Below are positions 17,314-29,700 of a stretch of 64,000 nucleotides of DNA, one piece after another. Every line of letters begins with the position of its first letter. Position 1 is the stretch's first letter. Position numbers and translations under genes: made by a program. A model generated the notes under the pieces. It ran no database searches, had not been told where the DNA came from, and was given only the letters and a program-made list of their open reading frames with translations. The stretch is from positions 155,019 to 219,018 of the IMG/VR virus record IMGVR_UViG_3300044701_003160. One strand, given 5' to 3'. This DNA is from a virus.

Positions 17314-20300
17314 TTAAACTCTGGGTCTGATGGTTGCGATTGCTCTTAATTGACTAATAGTTGGCGGAGTTGCCTGATTGGTTCCTGCCATTACAATCTT
17401 AATAGCAAAAGCGTTGAAATCGGGTAAATCATCTACAGAATATTCATAATCTAAGAAACCGGTATCTGATGAAATCTGAACAAAACTATCAGATGATCCA
17501 TCATTTAAAGAAGGATCTATAACTCTTTTAATTCCCTGTCCATCTATTTGATAATTTGAATAACCTGGGAACAATTCAAAATTTTGTGATAACTTGGGAG
17601 AATCATCTCTAAAGAGTTGATAAAGAACTCTAATATCATTAGTTTCATTGCGATTTGCTGATAATAAAACTTTAATGGAATTTGCAGGAATTTTAAGTCT
17701 TACCGGTTTTGAAAGATAAATTGTTGCATGTTTGTCATCATATAAACTCCTTATAGTATCATCATTTGCATAATTGGAATTTTCATTTACTCCATATGGA
17801 CTATTGATAAGATTAGATGTTAAAATTGCATTAACTTGAATGTCATCTATAACTGGAGAAATTCTAGAATCTTCAGTAGTCAATAAAAATTCCATACTAA
17901 ATGATTTATTTCCGGGAGATTCTGTAATATATCTTTCTTCATTAACATCAGAACAAATAATTCTGGGAGTATCAAAATAATAAGTATCATTTAAAGAAAT
18001 TGTTGTAAATCCATCATCAACGAACGATTTTTCATTACCATTAATACTTGTTCCAGTAAAGGTTCTAATCTTACAAGAAATATTTGTTTTTGCTGGAATA
18101 ATATATGCAACATTTGGTGTAATCGCTTCAAATTGAATATTATTTGTCAATATTGTTCCACTGTTTCCAGTCTGGATTGTTTCTTTAAAGTAAAGATCAT
18201 TTGTACGATCAGAACCAATTCCAGCATTATCTGACATATCAATTTTTATAAAATATGAATTAAGTTCAATTGGGTGAAGACCTGTGACATCAGCAAAGTT
18301 ATGAACTTTATTAATTCTTCTCAAAGAAACACCGTTAAATTCATACTTATAAACTGGAACTGAAATACCTGCAACGCCGATTCCATAAGGTTGCGATTTA
18401 GTTCCATCAATTCCTCTGGTAACATCAATCAATGAATTCCCAGAAATTCCAGTATATGAAATAACCTCCTCACCAATAATAGCATATCCTGGATTGATTG
18501 CATTTACTTCAATTCCCTCAAAAATTTCAAATCCTAAAGATGACTCTAGAGGTATAGTAGTTTGTCCTGATGTGATTGAAGATGTTGTTGAGGAATTTAC
18601 TTCAGACTGCAAAGGTCTAAATGAACTAATTCTTAAAAGATTTTCAGTGGAATGCATTCCGTGATTCATATGCAAAATCTTCATATGTAAACCATCATAA
18701 TATGGATCTGGTGTAATTGTGTTTATAGTAACTCCAGCACCTGTTACTATTGTTGTTCCTGCCCCAGTCCTATAACTAATAGTTGTGAGGCCAACATTAA
18801 ATTCTCCTTGAACATTATCAATGATAAATGCATTTCTTGACGCAATATTTTCAACAGTCAATTTCCCACCAAATCCAACATTTTGTCCCATTCCAGTTTC
18901 GGGAATCAGTAGAGAATCGCCAACTTGATATCCAAAACCACCATCAGTAATTGTAACAGTAGCAATTCCTATTACGTTTCCGGTAGAAGTGGTTACAGTA
19001 GTAACACCAATTGTTGCCTTTGCTCCAATGCCCGTTCCAGTTTCAGTTTCTAGAGAAATATTTGTAAATGTTCCTGCAGTATAACCAAATCCGGGATTTG
19101 CTATAGAAATTCCCAATCCAACACCAGATGTAATACTTCCAGCAATACCTATTAATTTTCCAGTTGCTGATCCTTGGACTAAGGTTACTCCAGGAACAAC
19201 ATTAGTAGTGTCATATCCTGTTGAACCTAAACCAACGATAATTTTTTTTGAAAGTGGTAAGACTTGATTTTCTCCTGTTACCGTTAATTTTTCATTTCCT
19301 AAGTCAAGTTTTGGATTAAAGTATCTTACTGCACCTTCATTAGCAATAAAGTCTGCTCTATAAAGTCTATACTTCAAGTCTTCTAATTGTGCTGGAGACC
19401 AAGTTGAACTGTTTTGTGATTTGAACAGACTTCCTAAAGTTGGTTGAACCGAAACTATCACTCCGGTTCCATTATCTGGAGAATCTCCTGGCAATAAAGA
19501 CTTTTTACCTAATTCTGCAATAAAAACTCTATATTGTGGACTTCCTGAGAAAAGAACAACGGCAAATTGTGATGTTTGTTGACTTCCTATAGGAGATTGT
19601 CTGACTTCTAATTGTTGCGGCCCTGGCAAATAAACGGGAGAAGAGAATATGAATTTAGTTGCAACTGTTCCATCGTTTGATACATTAACTTGATCTGGAG
19701 TTAGAGTAACTTCAGAAAATGGAACAACAACATTGCTTGGGACTCCAGCGATCAAAGGTCTAATTTGTAAAGATACTGGAAGACTATCATCTTTAGTTTG
19801 AAAAAATATTTCAACGGAGGTTAAAAATATTCCAGTACTTTCAGTAACAAAGAAAGATTGTGCTAGAGGATCTTTATATTCCCAAACCGCAACCTGATTT
19901 GGTTTTGCAGTTACTGTTTGAGTTGAATCAAATGTAGTTGTATTTGTAGTTGTATTTGTAGTTGTTTTAGTAGTTACATTGTAACTACTTAAAATCGTTA
20001 TAGTTCTAGTAGTTAGAATATTAGTTTGTTCTACTTTATAAGTTCCTCTAGACGCAAATTCTGCCTCAGCTGAACTTTCATTAACTCTTGTATTTGAAAT
20101 AAACTCTTTATAAATGTTTCCGGCATTTTGTAATGTTGATGTGTCAATTAAAGTAAAGGTATTTTGTCCATTAATCCACTTTGGATTACTTGGAATATTT
20201 GGATTTGGAATATATATAGATCCTAATAATCTTCCAGAATTATCAGAAATTAATCTAATATTGGTAATTTTAGCAACTGCACCAGACTTTTTACCAATTA

Positions 20301-23300
20301 AGGTCATATTTGGTGCTATCATTCCAAAAAATTGAGTTTCAGTAATACGTCCAAGAGATCTTGTATCTACATTTAAGAATGTAGAAGATTCTGTATAGGT
20401 TTCTGATATTAGTTGTTGTGTATATGGATTAAACTTAAAAACATCTAAAACTGGTTTCAGATTAGGATTTATTGGTAATACTTGACCAGTTGTAAAATCT
20501 ACGATTGGAATTGGATTCACTACAAATCCTGGGTTTGAACCATCTGAAGGTCCAGATTTGTGGTTTGGTTTGCACAATTTAAATGTTATTCTTTGTGCAG
20601 TAAAATGTGGATCAGTTTGTACGGTTTCGCCAATTTCAAACTTACCAGAAATCATTTCAATTTCTAATAGTTTTGGAATTATATAATTAGACATATCAAT
20701 ACCTTCAAAGAAAGGATAAAAACGAGTTAATGGTCTTAATCCTTTCGAATCAAATTCAATATTTCTACTTCTTAAATATTTTATTTCCTCATCATAATGA
20801 GAAATGCTAGAAGTTTTTGTGTCGGAAGTTATAATTTGGGGTGGAACTACAATAGTTTTAATATTTGTAGTTGATGCTGTAGTAGTAGTAGTATTTGATC
20901 CTGTGATATTAGTTTCAGTACTAGTTCCACCAATATTAAACCTAAGAAGTGCTTCATAGTTGCCATTATTAGTTTCAATTGCAGTTATATATTGGTTTGC
21001 AACATCAGGTGGAACAAGTTGCCTAATTAAATCTTTATCTGCTTGATTTACTCTAGATTTTACTAAATTAAAGTAAATAAAATTGTTTCCAATTACAGTT
21101 CCATCTCCAGATGCACTACTTCCAAATTTAACGACATCTCTTCCTGCTATATCTTTAATATCTTTTAAAATAACTCTTGCATTAGCAATCCAATCAAATC
21201 CAGGAATTCCAGTCTGAATTACTGTTGGTTGGTTGTAAACACTTTTATTTTTAGTAACATTATTTACTACTGTGAAATTTTGGTCTTCTCTCTTTACGTT
21301 ATTTTTAATTTCATTATAACTTGTAGTTTGTACTTTTTTTTCTTCCAACCAGGTATCAATTGGTGGGTTTAATTCTACAATTCCCTGCCAATATCTTACC
21401 AAAAATGGAGTTATACTTTCAGTTTTAGTTGCATAAGGTTGTTCAAAATATTGTCTTTCCACATAATCTAATGTAATCAAATCTCCAGTTTTTCTGATAT
21501 TTGGTGATCCCAAATCAGTAACATAACTTTGATCATCATTTGGGCTAAACGTTTCACCAATTCCTCTGATTATTTCAGACCCTAATTGCAAATCTATTGA
21601 TGTTGTGTAATGCGTTGGTCTTAATGTATTAGTACTAGTGTCAATAGAGGATTTGAATATTGGATTTGATAATTGATGATATTCGTGACTGCTAAAGTTA
21701 TCGACAAAAAATCCACACTTAAATCTATCTAAACCTGTTTCTGCGTCCTTTATATTGAAATTTTCAGTTTTACTTTCTAACATTGAAAGTGTAGTAAATT
21801 TTTCAACTCTTTCAATCCTGTCTTCAAGTAAAGAAATGTCGGACATTCGATATCTCTTATGTTTAGACATATCTACAGAAACATTTTTTACATCATAAAC
21901 ATATGGTGGAATAAGGATAGTTGCAATATCTAAAGAATTTGCTTTGAGTGCTGGCGGAAATGGAGATTCTGAAGGATTTCCTTGGACAACTTCAAAAGTA
22001 CCATCATTATTTACAAAAACTCTGTCAATTCTACCAACATAGTATGAATATGATAGAATTAAATTTTCTCCTGGACATAGAGTATATTCTGAGTATTGAC
22101 CATCAGAAGCAAAATTTCTTGCAGAAAATTCAAATGGAGACAGTGAGGAAGGTGTATAAGAGGCAACTCTAGGTCTTATATCAATATAATCAGTTAGTCT
22201 TGAATTTTCGTATAAACTTACATCATGTTTAAAATTAGCAGGATTATAACTATTTGCCGTAATAAATTCTCCAGTGTCTGAAGAATCGATTGTATAATTT
22301 TGAAATATAATCTTTATCTTTCTAGATGGTGGTTGAATATCGCCCTTTCTTATTATTCTAGAATAATCATAAAAAGTATCTCTTTGTCCATTATCAAATA
22401 TAAAGTTTTGCGTGATATTGCTATCACCTAGTGTTTTTTCTGAAATGATTGCCTCTTCTGTTGATTGACTACCAACTACCAATTCTCCAACTGAAAATTG
22501 TGTTGTATTTAGATAAACATAATCCAGATAATTAACACCGATTTTTCCAATTATAATTGCTACAGCACCAGAAGTTTTTCCTTCAATTTGCTCTCCTATC
22601 ACAAAATTTTGATTATTATTTGCATTTCCAGAAATTCTTAATGATGGTACAGAAGGTTCTAAACTATTAGTTGACTCATAAATGGCAAGAACTCTAACTA
22701 CATCCGGAACATTTAAACTTATAATTTTATCTTGAACTCTAGTCCCATAGACATTATTATAAGTAAGTCCATCATTTAGAGTCGTAGTTCCTATTCCGGA
22801 ATTAGTAAGAGATGAGTTTGATACAACTAAAGAAGAAACTTTATTAAACTTTTTAATCTTAGAACTTGGATTTATATTTCTTACAGTAGCTATAACAATT
22901 GCATTTGTACCACTTTCTTTTGATAATCCATAAAAAGTTAATTCTTTTCCGCCATTAGGATCAATATTAAATTGATCTTGTCTTAGTGGTTCTATTGTGC
23001 CATCGGAATAAGTAATTACAAATCTGTCCTCATCAAAAGAATCGAAGAAAATATCTTTATCGCTAGGATCAATATTAATTGTTATTGAATTGTTACTAAA
23101 ACTATTAACATTATATGAACGTCTTTGAATTATTTCATTTCCAATAAAATTGACTTCAGATACATTATTATGATTAAGTCGTGTTAATAGTGAAGAATTT
23201 CTAGATTCCGTTTCTAGTTCAATTTTTATGATATTTGAGACTTCAAAAGATCCAGAAGGTAATATTCCATTGCAAATACCACTAACAGTAGTAATACCTG

Positions 23301-25191
23301 TAATAGTAAATGAAGTTCCAGCCAATCCTACAGATGTTACTTTATTATAAATTGGATCTCCGGTAAAAGTTGTACTGGCGTAAGAAATTATATCTCCAGA
23401 TTTTACTAGATTTATGAAATTGTTTCCTAAACCCGCAGATACAACTCCATTATTAATTCTAAATGTAGTTCCTGGTTTAGAAATATAGGAGGCTCTAGAT
23501 AGAACTACATCAGCATTGAAAGTATTAATTCCTACTTTAGAATAAATGGATTTTATGTCGGATAAAGAATAATCTGTTACTGAGTTAATTAATCTACCAT
23601 TATCAATACCATTGATAATAATATACTCATTTTCTAAGAAGTTGCCAGATGTCTCATATAGTGTTAACTCAGTATCATTTGCAGATATTGACTCTTTAAG
23701 ATAACCTGTAGCTCTACTTTTCCTACCCTCAATAAAACAAGGAGTTGAAAGACCAGAACCACCAAAAGAAGTCGTTAAACCTATTTTTATATATGTTTGA
23801 ATATCAAATAATCTCAAATTAATTCTACTTTTATCATCTAAATATCCAGTTTCCGGAACACAATCATATATTCTTGCAAGACCTATCGTAGATCCTGCAG
23901 CTACTGAAGAAGATTCTTCAATACGAGAATCCATCAAACTTACGGTAGTATTGGTCCCTAGTCCAATCGAAGGAAATCCGTAAATATTATTTACAGTAAA
24001 TGAAGTTCCTGCATTGAAAGGAATAACTTGGTTTGATATGGATTCCGTTGTTCTTGGTTTAGGTACATCTATGAGTGTAGGAGAAATAGTTTCTACATCA
24101 TATCCTCTTACATATGCTTTGCCTGGCCCAATTTGATACACCATCAAATCTTCTTCTGGTGTATTTCCTTGTACTGTTTCTTGTTCTTTAAAATATATTC
24201 CTTCGCTTAAAACTCTATCATTTAAACTATCTCTAACAAATAAACTAAATGGACGAACAAAATAATCTCCCGACTCATCGTAAGTTCTTCTTGCTAATTC
24301 ATCTCTAATTAAACTATATTGAGAATTGGCGTTAAAAAATTGAGGTATTCCATCCCTCACTCTTAAAATTTCTATAAAATTATCTACCTGTGTATCATTT
24401 ATATCTTTTTTAGATAATTCTAGTCTTATTCTAAATCTATCAGCTCCAGGAGCTGCATAATTAGAAAATCCCTGTGCATTGTCAAATAGACTATCATCCT
24501 CGTCTGAAGTTACAATTTCTTCAATAATATCAAAACCAACTCTATATGATGGTTTGATAGAATATTGATCTAAAAGAATTCTTTGCTCATCTACTCTAGC
24601 AAATACTCCTCTTACAAAATAAATTCCCTGTGTGGCTAAAACGCTAGATCCTTCAGAAGTTGCATTTGTTGTTATTGTATTACATACACCTTGCCCAACT
24701 TGAATTGTAAAATTACCATAAGTAAGAGGAGTTTCTAAAGTTAAAGTCTCTCCACTTTGAAAAATTTTGTTTGTAAAATTTTCTCCTCCACTTGTAATAT
24801 ATTTTAAATAAAGAGTGTAATTTCCTCGATCAGAATCTGTGTTTTTTAAAAGATAAATTACCTCTGCTATAACTCCACTTATAGAACCTCTTAATTTCTT
24901 TCCTAAAAGTTCATCAAAGTATAAAGAGATTGGAGATCCATTGAAAGAATCCTCAATTTCTACTGCATATAATGGGTTTTCATATCTCAAATCTCCCGGA
25001 ATTACAACAGATCCTTCTTTAAAAATATGCTTTCCATATTGTTCGACTTGATTTTGGAGAATTGACTGTAAAGTAGTTAATTCTCTTGCTTGAATTGGAT
25101 AACCTGGTTTAAATAAGACTTTATAATAGTCTTTATTAGAATCAAAATCATCAAAATATGGAGAGACGTTGAGGTTAGTTTCCTGTGGCAT
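17314..25191 (-). CDS. giant virion protein, DUF4815-type N-terminus
   Basis: 2625 residues. The N-terminus (LNVSPYFDDFDSNKDYYKVL, FKPGYPIQARELTTLQSIL, EGSVVIPGDLRYENPLYAVE) is the DUF4815 type found in tail-fibre or baseplate proteins of T4-like cyanophages. The rest is long beta-rich sequence, Thr- and Asn-rich, with TTTTNTTTNTTT-like low complexity near the middle. It contains copies of the GxGYT motif (PGFGYTAGTF, GGFGYQVGDS) and of the gp15-tail module (QTTIPLESSLGFE, EEVISYTG, VTRGIDGTKS). It occupies the T4 gp9-gp12 position and is probably the main host-contacting baseplate-fibre protein. Confidence 0.88.
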   Translation of the reverse strand: MPQETNLNVSPYFDDFDSNKDYYKVLFKPGYPIQARELTTLQSILQNQVEQYGKHIFKEGSVVIPGDLRYENPLYAVEIEDSFNGSPISLYFDELLGKKLRGSISGVIAEVIYLLKNTDSDRGNYTLYLKYITSGGENFTNKIFQSGETLTLETPLTYGNFTIQVGQGVCNTITTNATSEGSSVLATQGIYFVRGVFARVDEQRILLDQYSIKPSYRVGFDIIEEIVTSDEDDSLFDNAQGFSNYAAPGADRFRIRLELSKKDINDTQVDNFIEILRVRDGIPQFFNANSQYSLIRDELARRTYDESGDYFVRPFSLFVRDSLNDRVLSEGIYFKEQETVQGNTPEEDLMVYQIGPGKAYVRGYDVETISPTLIDVPKPRTTESISNQVIPFNAGTSFTVNNIYGFPSIGLGTNTTVSLMDSRIEESSSVAAGSTIGLARIYDCVPETGYLDDKSRINLRLFDIQTYIKIGLTTSFGGSGLSTPCFIEGRKSRATGYLKESISANDTELTLYETSGNFLENEYIIINGIDNGRLINSVTDYSLSDIKSIYSKVGINTFNADVVLSRASYISKPGTTFRINNGVVSAGLGNNFINLVKSGDIISYASTTFTGDPIYNKVTSVGLAGTSFTITGITTVSGICNGILPSGSFEVSNIIKIELETESRNSSLLTRLNHNNVSEVNFIGNEIIQRRSYNVNSFSNNSITINIDPSDKDIFFDSFDEDRFVITYSDGTIEPLRQDQFNIDPNGGKELTFYGLSKESGTNAIVIATVRNINPSSKIKKFNKVSSLVVSNSSLTNSGIGTTTLNDGLTYNNVYGTRVQDKIISLNVPDVVRVLAIYESTNSLEPSVPSLRISGNANNNQNFVIGEQIEGKTSGAVAIIIGKIGVNYLDYVYLNTTQFSVGELVVGSQSTEEAIISEKTLGDSNITQNFIFDNGQRDTFYDYSRIIRKGDIQPPSRKIKIIFQNYTIDSSDTGEFITANSYNPANFKHDVSLYENSRLTDYIDIRPRVASYTPSSLSPFEFSARNFASDGQYSEYTLCPGENLILSYSYYVGRIDRVFVNNDGTFEVVQGNPSESPFPPALKANSLDIATILIPPYVYDVKNVSVDMSKHKRYRMSDISLLEDRIERVEKFTTLSMLESKTENFNIKDAETGLDRFKCGFFVDNFSSHEYHQLSNPIFKSSIDTSTNTLRPTHYTTSIDLQLGSEIIRGIGETFSPNDDQSYVTDLGSPNIRKTGDLITLDYVERQYFEQPYATKTESITPFLVRYWQGIVELNPPIDTWLEEKKVQTTSYNEIKNNVKREDQNFTVVNNVTKNKSVYNQPTVIQTGIPGFDWIANARVILKDIKDIAGRDVVKFGSSASGDGTVIGNNFIYFNLVKSRVNQADKDLIRQLVPPDVANQYITAIETNNGNYEALLRFNIGGTSTETNITGSNTTTTTASTTNIKTIVVPPQIITSDTKTSSISHYDEEIKYLRSRNIEFDSKGLRPLTRFYPFFEGIDMSNYIIPKLLEIEMISGKFEIGETVQTDPHFTAQRITFKLCKPNHKSGPSDGSNPGFVVNPIPIVDFTTGQVLPINPNLKPVLDVFKFNPYTQQLISETYTESSTFLNVDTRSLGRITETQFFGMIAPNMTLIGKKSGAVAKITNIRLISDNSGRLLGSIYIPNPNIPSNPKWINGQNTFTLIDTSTLQNAGNIYKEFISNTRVNESSAEAEFASRGTYKVEQTNILTTRTITILSSYNVTTKTTTNTTTNTTTFDSTQTVTAKPNQVAVWEYKDPLAQSFFVTESTGIFLTSVEIFFQTKDDSLPVSLQIRPLIAGVPSNVVVPFSEVTLTPDQVNVSNDGTVATKFIFSSPVYLPGPQQLEVRQSPIGSQQTSQFAVVLFSGSPQYRVFIAELGKKSLLPGDSPDNGTGVIVSVQPTLGSLFKSQNSSTWSPAQLEDLKYRLYRADFIANEGAVRYFNPKLDLGNEKLTVTGENQVLPLSKKIIVGLGSTGYDTTNVVPGVTLVQGSATGKLIGIAGSITSGVGLGISIANPGFGYTAGTFTNISLETETGTGIGAKATIGVTTVTTSTGNVIGIATVTITDGGFGYQVGDSLLIPETGMGQNVGFGGKLTVENIASRNAFIIDNVQGEFNVGLTTISYRTGAGTTIVTGAGVTINTITPDPYYDGLHMKILHMNHGMHSTENLLRISSFRPLQSEVNSSTTSSITSGQTTIPLESSLGFEIFEGIEVNAINPGYAIIGEEVISYTGISGNSLIDVTRGIDGTKSQPYGIGVAGISVPVYKYEFNGVSLRRINKVHNFADVTGLHPIELNSYFIKIDMSDNAGIGSDRTNDLYFKETIQTGNSGTILTNNIQFEAITPNVAYIIPAKTNISCKIRTFTGTSINGNEKSFVDDGFTTISLNDTYYFDTPRIICSDVNEERYITESPGNKSFSMEFLLTTEDSRISPVIDDIQVNAILTSNLINSPYGVNENSNYANDDTIRSLYDDKHATIYLSKPVRLKIPANSIKVLLSANRNETNDIRVLYQLFRDDSPKLSQNFELFPGYSNYQIDGQGIKRVIDPSLNDGSSDSFVQISSDTGFLDYEYSVDDLPDFNAFAIKIVMAGTNQATPPTISQLRAIATIRPRV

Positions 25192-25197
25192 AATTCT

Positions 25198-26754
25198 TTA
25201 AAATTGCAAAATAACTTTAATATCTTCTTTTTGGTTTGATGATCTAGTAATAGAGGATCTATTGTCAACATAGGTAATATTTCCAGAATATTTTTTTACT
25301 TCTGGATTTGCTAAACCATTAATAAAAGATTGTCCAAGATTATATGTCCTACTATTTAGTGTAGTAGAGATACCTGTAAAATTAGTATCTATTCCTAAAG
25401 TAATACTGCCACCAATAATATCAATGGATCCTCCACTTGTTGGTGAGGATGTAAACCTATTTAAATTAATTCCATATGTTGGTGATGAATTTTGCGATCC
25501 ATCAGTATTAAATCCAGCAAGACTCTTATCTTGCCAGTATTTTAAAACACCAGTATTTTGATCGTATGAAACGACTCTACCGACCGATGTAGTTCCTGTA
25601 CTGATTGTCTGTGTGATTCTGGAGTTTGCGATAAATGTTGCACTACTATATCCAACTCCAGTCAATTTTAATGCATAAACGGCACTCGCCTTATCTAGAT
25701 CTAATAATGAACTTGAGTCATACGCTTGAGGATTTTCTATAATCCCAACTCTAGCAATTTTATTTCCAGTAATAAAATCTGGATTTTCAATATCATTTTC
25801 TATTCTTGAAAAAATAAGAACGTTATATGCTCCCAGTTCTCTATAGACATCTGCCCCGTGGCCACCTTTTGGTGGAATGATGACATTAAATGTTGGCGCT
25901 TCTATGCCAGTAGGAACATTACCTCCGACCAAATCGACTGTTCCATAAGTATATCCAGAACCACCGATAGAAACTGTAATAGATTCAACTTTAGAATCAT
26001 TATTAACAATTATTGTTGCCTTTGCCCCAGTACCATCACCTTTAATTGGTACATTTGTATAAGTTCTGTTTGCCGTCCCTAACCCAACTCCGCGATTTGT
26101 AATCGTAATAATTTTAAGTTGATTATTTGGTGCAACTGCATTATTTCTAATTGAAGCAAAATCAGATGAGGTATCCCAATTTCTTGGAACAGGTATGAAA
26201 TTAACAGTGTCAAATTTTATAATTTCGCTTGGTTTAATAGTGTAAAGGTATTTCCAAATATATCCATCTCCACTATCTCCTGCTGCCTTTGGTTCAAGAT
26301 CTGTAAAAGTTGGTTCATCTAATGAAGGCCTTCCACTTGGATTTTCTGGATCCGTTCCATTTTGAAGGCAAATATAGACTCTAAAATCACTATTAATTAC
26401 AAAATAGTTTGATGAATATAAACTTGTTGCTCCTGATGGTTTTGATGTATTTGTTCTACTAATATCGTGCCGATACATATCATAAGTTGTTCCAGAAGAC
26501 CAAGTATTTTTTTTAACAACTTGGTTTACATCACTTGCTTTGATTTTTTTCAGAGCAATCATAGTATCCCAATAATCATTCTCTTGTTCAAAACTGTCTT
26601 TGGGTGAAGGTGGATTATTATCCCAACTTGTAGCATAATCTGTTGCATTTGGTAACCCAACAAAAGAATAATAAGAATTACTAGAAGAAGTTGCTGTCGA
26701 AACAAAATTCTTCGCGTTTAAAATTCTTAATTGATCAGTTATAATTGCAGACAT
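25198..26754 (-). CDS. 8: baseplate wedge protein gp8
   Basis: 518 residues (T4 gp8 334). N-terminus with YSFVGLPNATDYA, DNNPPSPKDSFEQENDYWDT and the mid-region DSGDGYIWKYLYTIKPSE correspond to T4 gp8 (DGYVWEYLFEI), as does the C-terminal IKVILQF (INILFTF in T4). It bridges gp10 and gp7/gp6 in the wedge. Residues about 235-300 contain one GxGYT repeat (GGSGYTYGTVDLVGG), part of the insertion that lengthens it. Confidence 0.88.
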   Translation of the reverse strand: MSAIITDQLRILNAKNFVSTATSSSNSYYSFVGLPNATDYATSWDNNPPSPKDSFEQENDYWDTMIALKKIKASDVNQVVKKNTWSSGTTYDMYRHDISRTNTSKPSGATSLYSSNYFVINSDFRVYICLQNGTDPENPSGRPSLDEPTFTDLEPKAAGDSGDGYIWKYLYTIKPSEIIKFDTVNFIPVPRNWDTSSDFASIRNNAVAPNNQLKIITITNRGVGLGTANRTYTNVPIKGDGTGAKATIIVNNDSKVESITVSIGGSGYTYGTVDLVGGNVPTGIEAPTFNVIIPPKGGHGADVYRELGAYNVLIFSRIENDIENPDFITGNKIARVGIIENPQAYDSSSLLDLDKASAVYALKLTGVGYSSATFIANSRITQTISTGTTSVGRVVSYDQNTGVLKYWQDKSLAGFNTDGSQNSSPTYGINLNRFTSSPTSGGSIDIIGGSITLGIDTNFTGISTTLNSRTYNLGQSFINGLANPEVKKYSGNITYVDNRSSITRSSNQKEDIKVILQF

Positions 26755-26770
26755 TTTAGCGTTTTTTATC

Positions 26771-26778
26771 TATTTATG
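26771..26778 (-). promoter_or_regulatory. late promoter CATAAATA before gp8
   Basis: Minus-strand CATAAATA overlapping the end of the giant gene upstream, 17 bases before the gp8 ATG at 26754. Confidence 0.6.
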
Positions 26779-29700
26779 TATTATAATTTGAGTATTTTAG
26801 TCTGTTAAATCTTTGTATTGTAGGAGATGATGAAATTCCACCAATATTTGCATATGTTGTAAATTGGTGTGGATCCTTACGTGTTGGAACAGAAATTCTT
26901 CCCCAACTATATTCACCATAAAAACCACTAAATCCTAAACCACTTAATCCATTATAACCAGAAACACTTACAGTTACTTGTGCAACATATGTAATTCCAA
27001 CTCCAGCAACTGCAGTCTGTGCAATTGAAACTGCAGAAACTTGATAGATATTATCAATGAAAGTAGTACCTACTCCAACGACTGCACCTGAAGAATTTTG
27101 AGATGTAAGTCCATTACCAACATTTGATTTATTAACAACAAAATAATATCCAGTTTGAATTCCACTAATACCAGTTGTTGCAATTCCAACTTTTACAGTT
27201 TTTCCGTCTCTCAAAGGAGAATTTTGTGGAATATAGAAATCGAATACTATGCCAGTAGATGCAACACCAACAGAAGTTGTTTTGATTCCAGTAATAACAC
27301 CAAAGTCTCCGCTATAAGAAATATTATCTATAACCTCATAGTTTGGTTGAGGTGGCTCAATTAAAACTACAGGTGGATTTGAAGTTGTATAACCAGTTCC
27401 AGCATTTGATATTGAAATAGAAGAAACAGTTCCGCCAACTGAGATTGTAGATAATGCTAGTGCCGTCACACCTAAACCAATTTTAAGTTGAATATTCTCA
27501 TAAGATTCTGTATTTAAAGTTGTTGTTGAAATTCCAATAGTACCAGTTCCAATAAAGGTTACCGTTGTCCCGACAGAAACTATATTACTGGGCTCAAATA
27601 TTTCGTATCCAACAACGATATTTGAAGTATTGATTCCAGTAATTAAATTGGTATTAATGCCAATATTCCCAATAGTTGAAATAATATAATCAATTGGTTT
27701 TTGTATTGAAACAATTGGCGACGTTGTATAACCCACTCCACCATCAGAAATTATAATTGAGGAAATAGTTCCAGAAGTTGAAACAACAACTGTCGCGGCC
27801 GCTGCAATCAAATTATCTTGAGACACGATTGAAATTTTATTCTGTGGTTTTTCTGTTATTCCATTGTGAGTATATTCTTTTTCACTATCAAAAAATGTTT
27901 TAACGCTCTCTACAAAAATTGCAGTTGATGCAATCCCCACATTTTGAATAATATTTGAAACTGGTTGGATATATGGTTCATAAATTACTCTATCTTTTCC
28001 AACAGATTGTCCATTTACAACTAGATCTTCAGTCTGTTTGCACCAAGTTAATGGTCTTAATAGATCTTCCTCTTGTGATATTCCTGGACCAGAATAAAGA
28101 TTTGTATTAATAACATCAGTAGAAACAATATCTGTTACTAATCGATCATCTTGTTTTAATAGAATATTATCACTATTAAGATCGACTGTATCTCCAACCT
28201 TAATAGTTTCCAAAATATCAACTGTTAAAGTATCCACGTCACCAGTTCCTCTGTAGAAAAGTATTTTTGATTTATCACCTGCTTTTGGTGCTTCTGTAAA
28301 TCTTATTATACTTCCGCCTGCGAAAATGTATCCCCTACCAGGAACTTGTAAGACATCATTTATAAAGACTAATAAAGTTGCTTGCACATCAATATTAGAT
28401 CCTTTTTTAGACCTAATTGTAGTTTGATTGCCATCAATAAGAATTGGGAATCTAGTTCTTTGGCCATCAAATAAAGAATCTAGAGGATCAATAACTTGAA
28501 GAGATCCTATCGACCAAGCACTAAATTGATCAGATTGAATTTGATCAATAATAATTTGAAATTCTGAAAAACTTACTGAAGAATTTGTTTGAATTCCAGA
28601 TGTTCCTCCAATAGAGACTGTTAAAATTTCTTGAGGTTTATATCCATATCCAAGATTTTTTATCTCAAATGAAATTACGCTAGATCCTTGACCAACGACA
28701 ATATCTACATAAGCACCAGTTCCAAGTCCTGATGATGATTGTGAACTATAAACTAATGGGAGGTTTGAATAAGATAATGGATAATCAAATACAACAATTG
28801 GTGGATTTGATGTAGTATATCCAATTCCTGGATTTGTAATTGCAATACTTACAATACTTCCATTACTCACTGCGGCAGTACCAATAAATTCAATGTTAGA
28901 ATTTACTAAATCTTCTGTTTTAATTCCAACATTAATAATATTTTGAATTCCAGACCTATATCCAGAACCACTATTGCCTATACTAATAGATTGAATTGTA
29001 CCCGCAGAAGATACGATAGCGGTTCCTCCTGCAGCAACAAGAGGTTGATATCCAAATCCTTGAGTAGATCCAACCGAAAGAATAACACCTCCTCTAGGAA
29101 CACTTGCAGCATTTACATCATACTTTGTGAACTGTGAAGATCCGGTAAATGTAATACTGGTTATTCCTGCATTTTCTACTAAATCATAATCCCCTGCAGT
29201 AAAACCAGATGAAACTGGGCCTTGGAAAATACTATTAATCAATACAATTGCATTATCAGTAGATATTCCAGTTACATTTGTTCCATTTGACTTCAATGTA
29301 AATGATTTTTGCGATCCATTAAAGTTGTTAGAAATATCATCAAAAATATAATTATTGGAATAAGATTCATTAGTAGTATCAGAAACTCCAGATCTTAAAA
29401 ATACTCTTCCACTAAAGGAAGATCCAGTAGCAATTCCAACATAATCCGTTTCATCTGGTCTATTTGATGGGTTTGTAAAAGGAACTTTTCCAAAAGGCGC
29501 GGCCGAAAAATAAAGTATATTATCGACAATATTATAATTTCCTAAAATTTTAGTAACCAAATTAGATAAAGTATGCGATGATATTTTTGTTCCTAACCAA
29601 GGTCTAATAACTGATATTGAATTTGTACTTCCGACACCTACAGCAGAAACTTTCATAATTTCACTATTAATCTTAATTAAATCTCCACTATAAATTGAAC

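Noticed and set aside
20880-20900. Short GTAGTAGTAGTA run inside the 2625-residue gene
   Set aside because: A Thr-codon run in a low-complexity Thr stretch, in frame and not a regulatory repeat.
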